DNA of 15,536 nucleotides from an uncultured Salinimicrobium sp. (GCA_946887025.1 CAMPJY010000051.1:1-15536), one strand, 5' to 3'; counted from the stretch's first letter, positions 1-6,691 are shown. Notes: generated by a model from the letters alone, not told the origin. Numbers and translations are program-made.

Positions 1-63
1 ATCAAGGGATGCAGCATTGCAGCTATTGGACCTTAATTCTTAAAAAAGGTTTAATAGAAAAGG

Positions 64-91
64 GAGACAAGAGACAAGAGACTAGAGAAAG
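64..91. repeat. Degenerate heptamer tandem repeat (GAGACAA)
   Basis: Four consecutive 7-base units are read directly: GAGACAA, GAGACAA, GAGACTA, GAGAAAG. The plus strand is purine-rich. The array is not a CRISPR because there are no spacers. It may be a remnant of simple-repeat expansion in intergenic DNA. Its 3' part is imperfectly complementary to 181-199. Confidence 0.7.
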
Positions 92-187
92 GAACCTGAC
101 CAAAATGTACAGAATGAGATTGCGAAACCTGCGGAAATGCAGGAGGAAATAATCTCCTGCAGTTATAGCAGATTTTTTTATTCTCTA

Positions 188-218
188 CCCTCTTACCTCT
201 GCCCTCTTACATCTGCCC
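188..218. repeat. Two-copy 14-base tandem repeat
   Basis: The units at 188-201 and 202-215 differ at a single base (C versus A at unit position 10), followed by the first three bases of a third copy. The plus strand is pyrimidine-rich, the mirror of the purine-rich block at 64-91. Confidence 0.7.
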
Positions 219-247
219 ACTCAGCACGAACGCGATAAATCGAGTCC

Positions 248-1948
248 CTACTCGAACCATTTTTCTACTTCTTCCAACTGCAGGGCAGCGACGGGAAGTT
301 TGTTTTTTTTCCGTAGTCCGTTGAGTTTCTGGTGGACCTGGGTAGGCTTGTTTTCCTTTAACTTAGCGAGGGTTGGGAATTCATGCATCACCGTATCCAC
401 CCATTCCTGTGGTACTCCCATTTTAATATATTCTTCCGGCGTGGCGGCTTTGGATTTCTTTTCAGGCTTCATTTGTGGGAAGAACAACACCTCCTGGATA
501 GACTGGTTATTGGTAAGGAACATGATCAGGCGATCCATTCCTATTCCAAGACCTGAAGTGGGAGGCATTCCGTATTCAAGGGCGCGAAGGAAGTCATTGT
601 CTATGAACATGGCCTCATCATCCCCCTTTTCAGAAAGCTTAAGCTGCTCCTCAAAGCGTTCCCGCTGGTCTATAGGATCGTTTAGCTCCGAATAAGCATT
701 CGCCACCTCTTTCCCGCAGATCATAAGCTCAAAGCGCTCCGTCAGCTCCGGATTATCCCTATGCTCTTTACACAACGGGCTCATTTCCTTAGGATAATCG
801 GTTATAAAGGTAGGCTGGATAAAATTGCCTTCACATTTCTCTCCGAAGATTTCGTCGATAAGTTTGCCTTTCCCCATGGTATCGTCAACGTCAATCCCCA
901 TTCTTTTGGCAGCTTCAAAAAGTTCTTTCTCTGTCTTCCCTGTAATGTCAAAGCCAGTGAACTGTTTAATGGCATCGGTCATGGTAACCCTGGCATAAGG
1001 TGCCTTAAAATCCACCTCGTGCTTTCCAAAAGTTGCCGCGGTTCTGCCATTCACCTGAAGGGCGCAGTGTTCCAACAGGTTTTCAGTAAACTCCATCATC
1101 CAGTTGTAATCCTTATAGGCCACGTAAATTTCCATAACGGTGAATTCCGGATTATGGGTGCGGTCCATTCCTTCGTTTCTGAAGTTCTTAGAGAATTCAT
1201 ATACCGCGTCAAAGCCACCAACAATAAGCCGTTTCAAATACAGCTCATTGGCAATCCTCAGGTAGAGGGGGATGTCAAGTGCGTTGTGATGTGTAATAAA
1301 AGGTCTCGCAGCCGCTCCTCCTGGAATGGACTGTAACACTGGAGTTTCCACTTCAAAATAGCCCCGCTCACTGAAGAAATTTCTCATTGCGGTGAACAAT
1401 TTGGTGCGCTTTATGAAGACTTCTTTCACGTTAGGGTTTACAATCAGGTCAGCATATCGTTGCCTGTACCGCAGTTCCGGATCATTAAATTCATCAAAAG
1501 TATGACCCTCTTTATCTGTTTTTGGTAGCGGCAGGGGTTTCAGGGATTTGCTAAGGAGTTTGAAATTCTTCACCATCACCGTCTTTTCCCCGACCATCGT
1601 CTTGAAAAGTTCCCCTTCCACGCCTATAAAATCACCGATATCAAGAAGTTTCTTGTACACATCATTATACTTGCTCTTGTCCTCCCCGGTGCAAATCTCA
1701 TCACGGTTGAAATACACCTGAATCCTCCCGGTGGAATCTTGGATCTCGGCGAAGGAAGCCTTTCCCTGAATCCTTCTGGACATCAGCCTTCCTGCAATCA
1801 CTACTTTTCTGCCTTCCTCAAAATTTCCCTTTATGGCACTGGCAGTGTGATCTACCGGGAATAAAGCCGCCGGATAAGGATTTATGTTGAGTTTTCGCAA
1901 AGAATCCAGTTTCTCCCTGCGGATGATCTCCTGTTCAGATAATGCCAT
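248..1948 (-). CDS. lysS: Lysyl-tRNA synthetase, class II
   Basis: This enzyme charges tRNA-Lys with lysine using ATP in the cytoplasm. The 566-residue product has an N-terminal anticodon-binding OB fold (about residues 45-140) and a class II catalytic core. Motif 2 is visible at about 256-273 (FRNEGMDRTHNPEF) and motif 3 at about 466-474 (GLGIGMDRL). The frame could begin at 1996, but the promoter-like TATCTTTG box at 1974-1981 lies inside that longer version, so translation most likely starts at the ATG at 1948 (MALSEQEII). After the usual C-terminus (FFPQMKPE) the protein runs on for about 70 residues, a tail absent from the E. coli enzyme. The gene is divergent from pmp3. No strong terminator follows it. 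Confidence 0.97.
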   Translation of the reverse strand: MALSEQEIIRREKLDSLRKLNINPYPAALFPVDHTASAIKGNFEEGRKVVIAGRLMSRRIQGKASFAEIQDSTGRIQVYFNRDEICTGEDKSKYNDVYKKLLDIGDFIGVEGELFKTMVGEKTVMVKNFKLLSKSLKPLPLPKTDKEGHTFDEFNDPELRYRQRYADLIVNPNVKEVFIKRTKLFTAMRNFFSERGYFEVETPVLQSIPGGAAARPFITHHNALDIPLYLRIANELYLKRLIVGGFDAVYEFSKNFRNEGMDRTHNPEFTVMEIYVAYKDYNWMMEFTENLLEHCALQVNGRTAATFGKHEVDFKAPYARVTMTDAIKQFTGFDITGKTEKELFEAAKRMGIDVDDTMGKGKLIDEIFGEKCEGNFIQPTFITDYPKEMSPLCKEHRDNPELTERFELMICGKEVANAYSELNDPIDQRERFEEQLKLSEKGDDEAMFIDNDFLRALEYGMPPTSGLGIGMDRLIMFLTNNQSIQEVLFFPQMKPEKKSKAATPEEYIKMGVPQEWVDTVMHEFPTLAKLKENKPTQVHQKLNGLRKKNKLPVAALQLEEVEKWFE

Positions 1949-1973
1949 ATTATAGTTTTGTAATTTCGAACTG

Positions 1974-2004
1974 CAAAGATACAGACTCTGTCGCAACCTG
2001 TCAA
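1974..2004 (-). promoter_or_regulatory. lysS promoter, Bacteroidota type
   Basis: On the minus strand a perfect -7 box TATCTTTG (1974-1981) is preceded, 20 bases upstream, by TTG (2002-2004), matching the TTTG-N19-21-TAnnTTTG pattern known from Bacteroidota. The predicted transcript starts roughly 20 bases before the ATG at 1948. No Shine-Dalgarno sequence is visible, which is usual for the phylum. Confidence 0.75.
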
Positions 2005-2051
2005 TTGTTTTTTAGGCGGTTCCCCCTCAGTGGAGATGCCGCTGAAAGTTA

Positions 2052-2059
2052 TATCTTTG
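2052..2059 (+). promoter_or_regulatory. -7 box of the pmp3 promoter
   Basis: TATCTTTG fits TAnnTTTG perfectly and ends 9 bases before the ATG at 2069, so the transcript would have a leader of only a few bases. No good TTG is found at the -33 distance. Confidence 0.55.
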
Positions 2060-2068
2060 TAACAGGAT

Positions 2069-2224
2069 ATGAGTTTATGGAGAGTCTTGCTGGCCATTTT
2101 GTTTCCGCCGCTTTCGGTAATCGATCGCGGTTGCGGCTCAATTCTCATTGTCCTGATTCTCACATTGATGGGTTGGATTCCCGGAGTGATCGCGGCCCTG
2201 ATTATTCTGAATAAAGGGAAATAA
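2069..2224 (+). CDS. Pmp3/YqaE-family small membrane protein
   Basis: This 51-residue protein reads MSLWRVLLAILFPPLSV at its start, then a second hydrophobic segment containing LTLMGWIPGVIAALIIL, and ends in LNKGK. The FPPL turn after the first helix and the GWIPG motif in the second are the hallmarks of the Pmp3/UPF0057 (YqaE) family, whose bacterial members are also about 50 residues long. They are inner-membrane proteins with two helices. In yeast and plants the family is linked to membrane potential and salt or cold stress; the bacterial role is not settled. The gene is short enough to be missed by length cut-offs. It has its own -7 box and lies 52 bases before lipB, so the two may be co-transcribed. 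Confidence 0.88.
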   Translation: MSLWRVLLAILFPPLSVIDRGCGSILIVLILTLMGWIPGVIAALIILNKGK

Positions 2225-2276
2225 TAGAACCAGCAGGTTTTTATGACCTGTCAGCTCTGTATAGTAAAAAATAATT

Positions 2277-2975
2277 TTGAATAAGACAATACATTTTCAG
2301 GACCTCGGACTAAAGGATTATAAAGCCATCTGGGACTATCAGGAAAGTCTGTTTCGCGGAATCCTGAAGCAAAAGATGAAGAACCGCCGGGAGAACCTAG
2401 AGGAAAAAACATCCAACCACCTGCTGTTCGTGGAACACCCGCACGTGTACACCCTTGGGAAAAGTGGGGACCTTTCCCACCTCCTGATCAATGAAGAGCA
2501 GCTGAAACAGAAAAACGCCAGCTTCTATAAGATCAACAGGGGAGGAGATATTACCTACCACGGCCCGGGCCAGATTGTCGGCTATCCCATTCTCGACCTG
2601 GAAAACTTCTTTTCCGATATCCACAAATACCTCCGATTACTTGAAGAAATGGTCATCCTTACCCTTAAGGAATACGGAATTCAGGCCGGCCGTAGCGAAG
2701 GAGAGACGGGAGTATGGCTGGATGCCGGCACCCCTTTTGCCCGCAAGATCTGCGCCATGGGAGTACGTGCCAGCCGATGGGTAACCATGCATGGATTTGC
2801 CTTTAATGTAAATTCTGATCTGGGCTACTTTGATCATATTATCCCCTGTGGCATCCGGGAAAAGACCGTCACCTCCCTTCATGTCGAACTGGGTGTTGCC
2901 CGTGTTCCGGAGGAAGAAGTGAAGGAAAAGCTCAAGAAGCATTTCTGCAGCCTTTTTGAAGCGGATCTTATTTGA
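2277..2975 (+). CDS. lipB: Octanoyltransferase LipB
   Basis: LipB moves the octanoyl group from octanoyl-ACP to the lipoyl domains of 2-oxoacid dehydrogenases and GcvH, the first step of endogenous protein lipoylation (LipA then adds sulfur). The 232-residue protein has RGGDITYHGPGQIVGYP at 88-104, the conserved lysine in RKICAMG (Lys157), HGFAFNV at 172-178 and the catalytic cysteine in IIPCGI (Cys191), matching Cys169 and Lys135 of E. coli LipB. The start is TTG at 2277 (MNKTIHFQDLG). No ATG is available until residue 34, which would remove conserved sequence. The last bases of pmp3 lie 52 bases upstream. The gene converges on the secreted-protein gene with a gap of only 21 bases and no visible terminator. 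Confidence 0.96.
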   Translation: MNKTIHFQDLGLKDYKAIWDYQESLFRGILKQKMKNRRENLEEKTSNHLLFVEHPHVYTLGKSGDLSHLLINEEQLKQKNASFYKINRGGDITYHGPGQIVGYPILDLENFFSDIHKYLRLLEEMVILTLKEYGIQAGRSEGETGVWLDAGTPFARKICAMGVRASRWVTMHGFAFNVNSDLGYFDHIIPCGIREKTVTSLHVELGVARVPEEEVKEKLKKHFCSLFEADLI

Positions 2976-2996
2976 GCTATCTCCGGTTAATTAGAA

Positions 2997-4499
2997 TCAC
3001 TTCCCTTCCAGGGCGGTGAATTTCTGAATGGCGGTATTGGGTTCAATAATATTGCTGCCTGTCCAGTAATCCGGGTTATAGGAGGTAAACGTGGCCAGTT
3101 CAAATTCTTTGGTTTCCTGGAATGCTCCAAATGCATTCTGATCCAACGGGCTGGATTCATAGATGACAAACTGATAGGTGCTGACCTGACTGAAGCTCAG
3201 GTCCAGGTCAAGGTCCAATTCATTCTGTTTGTTACGGCCTGGCACTACCTTATTTTTCTCAATAATGGTGAGAGGTCTCTTCAGTCCAAAACTTTCCCCG
3301 CGCTTCTGTTCTATATAACTAGGCTGATATTTCCCCTGCTCCTCCCCAATGAAGATCATTTTTCCTCCATAAACATCCTTGGCCGTGCTGATTCCCAACA
3401 ATCTGAACCGGCTCAGGGGTTTTACATTTTCATAATCCAGTCGGTGCACCCCATAATCCTGGGCATTCACATAAATGGTTCCCCGGAAATCCGCTCCCCC
3501 TTTTGGTTTAAAATTGATGATATATACTATTTCATTGTCAAGTCTGGTGAATCCTTCCACTTCAAACCTATATTTCCGGGTTTTTTCAAAAAGGTCCAGA
3601 CTGATATCCTCTTTCCAAAACATGGTTCCCAGCAATTGCTGAACCTCAGAATTCACCTTTTCAAGCAGCCGTTGTTTTTTCTCGACTAGCTCTTTATCCA
3701 GTTCTTCCTGGGTTTTTTCAACTGCCGTCTCCTTTGCCACTATATCATCCTCCAGCTCGTCGGCATCAACCTTTACGCCCACTATCCCGGAGCGGATCTT
3801 AAGGTAGGAGTGCTCCTTCAGGTTTTCCCTGAAAAGCCGCTCCAGTTCATCAGTTAGCTCGTCCAGCTTTTCAGAACTGCTGGGATTGTGAAGATTTGCA
3901 GCCTTAGTGATCTGCAGCTTCTGCTGCTCGTAATTCCCATAAAAATCACCCAGAACCTCTTTATAGGAGCCGGTAAGTTTGGGAATATTACTGGAGATTT
4001 CGTTCAGCAGGTCCTGATCTATTCCTTCAATGGTACTCTCATCCACCTCCAGCCCAAAACGATTCACCGTATTTACATCCGATTGCCTGAAAAAGAAACG
4101 TTTTTGTGAAAGGTCGAAATTATAATTGGAAGCCAGGTTCTCCTTTACCTTCTGAATAATTTCTTTTCCTGAAAGATTTTTGTCCGTAATGAAAACTTCC
4201 TGAAGCTGGATACTAAGGGGTTTTAGAAAAATGTCGGGTTGAATTGCAGCGACATCCAGTTCATAGGTTTCATACCCCATGGAGGAAATGCTCAACTTTT
4301 CCAATGGTTCTTCGGAAATTAAACTGAAACGCCCTTCTTCATTAGTGATGACCCCTTTTTCTTCGGCGTATACGATGGTCGCGTAGGGAATGGGTTCCCC
4401 GGTTTTTTCATCTAATATCCTTGCTGATATTTCCTGGGCAGAAGCCACAAAGGATTGAAATACCAGCAACAGGAGAAAGTATAGGCGATGCGTCTTCAT
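2997..4499 (-). CDS. Secreted protein with CarboxypepD_reg-like domain
   Basis: The 500-residue product has a clear signal peptide (residues 1-21, ending FVASA before Gln22), so it should be exported to the periplasm or outer membrane. Residues 23-101 form a carboxypeptidase-regulatory-like beta-sandwich (ISARILDEKTGEPIPYATI, then VITNEEGRFSL), common at the N-terminus of Bacteroidota cell-envelope proteins. Residues about 207-290 are highly charged and likely coiled-coil. The part from about 300 (FRGTIYVNAQDYGVHRLDYE and neighbours) resembles the envelope-associated middle region of DUF5686-like proteins, but no TonB box, plug or large C-terminal barrel is seen. Exact function is unknown. 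It lies 49 bases downstream of the lipoprotein gene and is probably in its operon. Confidence 0.85.
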   Translation of the reverse strand: MKTHRLYFLLLLVFQSFVASAQEISARILDEKTGEPIPYATIVYAEEKGVITNEEGRFSLISEEPLEKLSISSMGYETYELDVAAIQPDIFLKPLSIQLQEVFITDKNLSGKEIIQKVKENLASNYNFDLSQKRFFFRQSDVNTVNRFGLEVDESTIEGIDQDLLNEISSNIPKLTGSYKEVLGDFYGNYEQQKLQITKAANLHNPSSSEKLDELTDELERLFRENLKEHSYLKIRSGIVGVKVDADELEDDIVAKETAVEKTQEELDKELVEKKQRLLEKVNSEVQQLLGTMFWKEDISLDLFEKTRKYRFEVEGFTRLDNEIVYIINFKPKGGADFRGTIYVNAQDYGVHRLDYENVKPLSRFRLLGISTAKDVYGGKMIFIGEEQGKYQPSYIEQKRGESFGLKRPLTIIEKNKVVPGRNKQNELDLDLDLSFSQVSTYQFVIYESSPLDQNAFGAFQETKEFELATFTSYNPDYWTGSNIIEPNTAIQKFTALEGK

Positions 4500-4548
4500 G
4501 GTTGTTAGTTTCCACTAAGACGAAGCTCCGGGAATTTTGTTACACTTC

Positions 4549-5154
4549 TTACTCGGGGATGCCTGGCAGGCTGTCCTGTACCACAGGGAGCATTGAAGTT
4601 TCTGCTTCCCTTGCCGATTTCAGCGAATCCTGACTTTCCTCAAACTGACGGTCCAGTTCCAGTTCAAAATCTGCAGGGGTTTTCAGGTAAAGCTCGTTCA
4701 GCTGAAGTTTAAAATTGTCGAATTCCAGGATGATATCGTTTGCCGCCTCAAAAACTTCGCTGGGCGTGATATCTTTTTTGGTAGCCACCTGATTAAGTAC
4801 GTTGGCCTTGGTCACAAGAACAGTGGTTCTTGCCAGCACAGGTGCCTCCTGAAGTGAATCCGGCAGACTGTTGTTGAGGGCTTCCATGATCTGCACCACG
4901 GGCTGCGAATTGGAAACCAGGTCTCTTCCTGTGGCTGACTTCAGATCCTCCACCTGGTTATGTGCCGTCGCGTATTCGAGCCAGCTGCTCACTTTTTCCT
5001 GAGCTTCGGGCAACAGGCTCACCCTTCGGTTTGTCTGGACCTCAAGAGTGTCTGAGAGGCTCATGGAATCTGAAACCTGCTCTTTTTCTACCGGTTTTTT
5101 TTCGTCACAGCCCAAAACTAGGACCAGGAGAAGAAAGAATGAAATTCTTTTCAT
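4549..5154 (-). CDS. Lipoprotein of unknown function
   Basis: The 201-residue protein begins MKRISFFLLLVLVLGCDEKK: a short signal peptide with lipobox LVLGC, so Cys16 should be lipidated and anchored to a membrane. Charged residues directly follow the cysteine (DEKK). In some Flavobacteriia a charged stretch there acts as a surface-export signal, but the match to published consensus forms is loose. The rest is rich in Gln, Glu, Leu and Ser and appears largely helical, with no motif I recognise. It is the first gene of a likely two-gene unit with the CarboxypepD_reg-like protein 49 bases downstream, suggesting the two act together in the envelope. A -7 box ends only four bases before its ATG, so the transcript may be leaderless. 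Confidence 0.85.
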   Translation of the reverse strand: MKRISFFLLLVLVLGCDEKKPVEKEQVSDSMSLSDTLEVQTNRRVSLLPEAQEKVSSWLEYATAHNQVEDLKSATGRDLVSNSQPVVQIMEALNNSLPDSLQEAPVLARTTVLVTKANVLNQVATKKDITPSEVFEAANDIILEFDNFKLQLNELYLKTPADFELELDRQFEESQDSLKSAREAETSMLPVVQDSLPGIPE

Positions 5155-5158
5155 GAGT

Positions 5159-5188
5159 CAAAGATATTACAAAAGTAACAGGAACAAA
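5159..5188 (-). promoter_or_regulatory. Promoter of the lipoprotein gene
   Basis: The minus strand has TATCTTTG at 5159-5166, a perfect TAnnTTTG, with TTTG at 5185-5188 upstream (18-base spacer, slightly short). A second TAnnTTTG match, TACTTTTG, lies at 5170-5177 but lacks a -33 partner. The first box is four bases from the ATG, implying an essentially leaderless mRNA. Confidence 0.6.
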
Positions 5189-5218
5189 ATGAGGCCCCGA
5201 CGCTTTTTTCCGGATGCA

Positions 5219-5249
5219 CCTGTATTTTACGGATTCTATATTTTACAGG
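5219..5249. promoter_or_regulatory. Dyad and direct repeat upstream of threonine dehydrogenase gene
   Basis: CCTGTA at 5219-5224 and TACAGG at 5244-5249 form a perfect inverted repeat. Inside it, TATTTTAC occurs twice (5223-5230 and 5239-5246), 16 bases apart. The element ends 14 bases before the -7 box at 5264 and covers the -33 region, where an operator would be expected. It lies in the gap shared with the divergent lipoprotein gene. No regulator is identified. Confidence 0.35.
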
Positions 5250-5263
5250 CGTTGTGAAATCTA

Positions 5264-5271
5264 TACCTTTG
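5264..5271 (+). promoter_or_regulatory. -7 box of the threonine dehydrogenase promoter
   Basis: TACCTTTG fits TAnnTTTG and is followed 19 bases later by the ATG at 5291. At the -33 distance (19-base spacer) there is TTTT rather than TTTG. Confidence 0.6.
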
Positions 5272-5290
5272 CAATCCAAAAATTAGGTAA

Positions 5291-6241
5291 ATGACATCAA
5301 AAATATTGATTATTGGCGCATGCGGGCAGATAGGAACCGAACTTACCATGGCCCTGAGAAGAAAACTGGGGAATGACAACGTCATTGCCAGCGATATCAG
5401 GGAAGGGAACCGGGAGCTGATGGAGTCCGGGCCCTTTGAAATTGCAGATGCCACCAATTTTAACCAGATTGAAGATCTGGTTGTACAGCACAATATCGAT
5501 GAAGTTTACCTAATGGCTGCCATGTTGAGTGCCACGGCGGAAAAATTCCCCATGAAAGGCTGGGAGCTGAACATGAATTCCCTGTTTCACGTCCTGAACC
5601 TCGCAAAGGAGAAGAAGATTTCCAAGGTTTTCTGGCCCTCCAGTATCGCCGTTTTTGGAAGTACAAGTCCCAAGGACCTGACGCCCCAGACTACGATTAT
5701 GGAACCTTCCACAGTTTACGGGATCAGCAAACAGGCGGGTGAGCGCTGGTGCGAATATTACCACAAAAAATATGGAGTGGACGTGAGGAGCATCCGCTAC
5801 CCCGGCCTCATCAGTTATAAAACCCCTCCCGGCGGCGGAACTACGGATTATGCTGTGGAGATCTATCATGAAGCGCTGAAGCACAAAAAATATACTTGCT
5901 TTTTAAAAGAAGATACTGCCCTGCCCATGATGTTCATGGATGACGCCATCCGCGCCACGATCTCCATTATGGAGGTCACAGATGAAAAAATTAAAGTACG
6001 CTCTTCATATAATCTTTCGGCTCTTAGTTTTACTCCAAAAATACTGGCAGAAGCCATTAAAGCCGAAATTCCTGAATTTGAGATCGACTATGCTCCCGAT
6101 TTCCGACAGGCTATTGCGGATTCCTGGCCTTCCAGTATTGATGATTCAGAAGCAAGAGCTGACTGGGGATGGCAACATGAATTCGACCTCGCCCGTATGA
6201 CCCGGGAAATGCTGGAGGGACTGCAGGGGAGAGGGGAGTAA
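5291..6241 (+). CDS. L-threonine 3-dehydrogenase, extended SDR type
   Basis: The 316-residue protein is an extended short-chain dehydrogenase with a Rossmann NAD site (IIGACGQIGTE, Gly9/Gly12/Gly15), an acidic residue after strand 2 (ASDIRE, Asp35) that favours NAD over NADP, and the catalytic PSSIAVFG and Tyr143-x3-Lys147 (VYGISK) motifs. RYPGLISYKTPPGGGTTDYA at 169-188 is the signature I associate with the GalE-like L-threonine dehydrogenases known from psychrophilic Flavobacterium. These oxidise threonine to 2-amino-3-oxobutyrate, the first step of threonine breakdown to glycine and acetyl-CoA. The usual partner, 2-amino-3-ketobutyrate CoA ligase, is not in the window. The C-terminal six residues (LQGRGE) are encoded by a GGGGAGAGGGGAG-like run. 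A sugar-nucleotide epimerase is the main alternative, but the signature argues against it. Confidence 0.87.
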   Translation: MTSKILIIGACGQIGTELTMALRRKLGNDNVIASDIREGNRELMESGPFEIADATNFNQIEDLVVQHNIDEVYLMAAMLSATAEKFPMKGWELNMNSLFHVLNLAKEKKISKVFWPSSIAVFGSTSPKDLTPQTTIMEPSTVYGISKQAGERWCEYYHKKYGVDVRSIRYPGLISYKTPPGGGTTDYAVEIYHEALKHKKYTCFLKEDTALPMMFMDDAIRATISIMEVTDEKIKVRSSYNLSALSFTPKILAEAIKAEIPEFEIDYAPDFRQAIADSWPSSIDDSEARADWGWQHEFDLARMTREMLEGLQGRGE

Positions 6242-6244
6242 AGG

Positions 6245-6260
6245 CACGAATTCACGAATA
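6245..6260. repeat. Short 8-base tandem repeat after the dehydrogenase gene
   Basis: CACGAATT followed directly by CACGAATA. Similar CACGAATT runs are, from memory, common in intergenic DNA of Bacteroidota. The rest of the gap to the csp terminator (to 6349) shows no gene and no strong plus-strand terminator. Confidence 0.5.
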
Positions 6261-6349
6261 TTTTCCTTTTGCTGCATCCGATTTCACAGTTGGATTTAAC
6301 TGACCCCTTGCAGATTCCCACTGGCTTTTGGGTAACCTTGAAACAGGCC

Positions 6350-6379
6350 AAAAAAAAAGCGCCCTGCATTGCAGGGCGC
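6350..6379 (-). terminator. Intrinsic terminator of the cold-shock gene
   Basis: Perfect 10-bp arms GCGCCCTGCA (6359-6368) and TGCAGGGCGC (6370-6379) around a single base; in practice a stem of about 8 bp with a 5-base loop. On the minus strand it is followed by nine T residues (6358-6350). It lies 24 bases after the csp stop codon. Confidence 0.92.
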
Positions 6380-6403
6380 CCGAGACTGAATTAGAATGTT
6401 TTA

Positions 6404-6601
6404 TTATCCATTGATAACACGCACCTGTGCTGCGGTTAATCCTTTTCTTCCTTCTTCTTCAACATACTCAACTTTGTCACCTTCACTGATAGTTTCACCG
6501 TTTAGACCGGTAACGTGTACGAAGATGTCTCTTCCTGTGTCGTCGTTGGTGATGAATCCGTATCCTTTAGACTCATTGAAAAATTTAACTGTACCTTCCA
6601 T
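6404..6601 (-). CDS. Cold-shock protein, CspA family
   Basis: This 65-residue single-domain protein has the CSD fold with both RNA-binding motifs: RNP1 in KGYGFI (about 12-17) and RNP2 in IFVHV (about 26-30). Such proteins bind single-stranded RNA and DNA and act as RNA chaperones, in cold or general growth. It starts with ATG at 6601 (MEGTVKFFNESKGYGFI), full length for the family. A TAAGTTTG box lies 29 bases upstream, giving an AT-rich leader of about 25 bases, and a strong terminator follows, so it is a single-gene unit. Confidence 0.96.
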   Translation of the reverse strand: MEGTVKFFNESKGYGFITNDDTGRDIFVHVTGLNGETISEGDKVEYVEEEGRKGLTAAQVRVING

Positions 6602-6630
6602 TGTGTAAAAATAAAAAATTAATATTGATA

Positions 6631-6638
6631 CAAACTTA
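6631..6638 (-). promoter_or_regulatory. -7 box of the csp promoter
   Basis: The minus strand reads TAAGTTTG, a perfect TAnnTTTG, in an AT-rich gap. The -33 element is not clear. The predicted leader of about 25 bases is U-rich and lacks a Shine-Dalgarno sequence. Confidence 0.6.
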
Positions 6639-6691
6639 GCATATTAATTTAAACACGTATCAGTGAAAATGTTATTTATTTCTAAAAAAAA

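Larger units (their letters stand above)
1..247. other. Gene-free, repeat-rich stretch downstream of lysS
   Basis: No convincing gene is seen here. Two low-complexity blocks stand out. At 64-91 the heptamer GAGACAA is repeated about four times with drift. At 188-215 two 14-base units differ by one base (CCCTCTTACCTCTG, CCCTCTTACATCTG). The two blocks are partly complementary to each other. A perfect 8-bp stem (TGCAGGAG at 138-145 with CTCCTGCA at 154-161) lies between them, with a T-run only from 172 onward, so it is a poor fit to a standard terminator. A 6-bp stem at 240-255 overlaps the lysS stop codon. Short open stretches at the left edge could be the tail of a plus-strand gene, but nothing identifies one. 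Confidence 0.6.

Noticed and set aside
3..152. Plus-strand open frame of about 49 codons at the left edge
   Set aside because: It runs through the heptamer repeat, is dominated by Arg and Lys, and has no promoter or recognisable motif. A short open tail in another frame (ending at about 42) could be the end of a real upstream gene but cannot be verified.
138..178. Stem at 138-161 with later T-run as a plus-strand terminator
   Set aside because: The T-run starts about ten bases after the stem and no plus-strand gene is known upstream, so the geometry is wrong. On the minus strand no T-run follows.
64..218. CRISPR array
   Set aside because: The repeats are directly adjacent with no spacers and are far too short.
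761..1336. Plus-strand open frame of 191 codons opposite lysS
   Set aside because: It is antisense to the catalytic core of a well-conserved gene, and its translation has no recognisable features.
5291..6241. UDP-glucose 4-epimerase
   Set aside because: It shares the extended SDR fold, but the TPPGGGTTDYA signature and overall length fit the threonine dehydrogenase group better, and no sugar-nucleotide genes are nearby.
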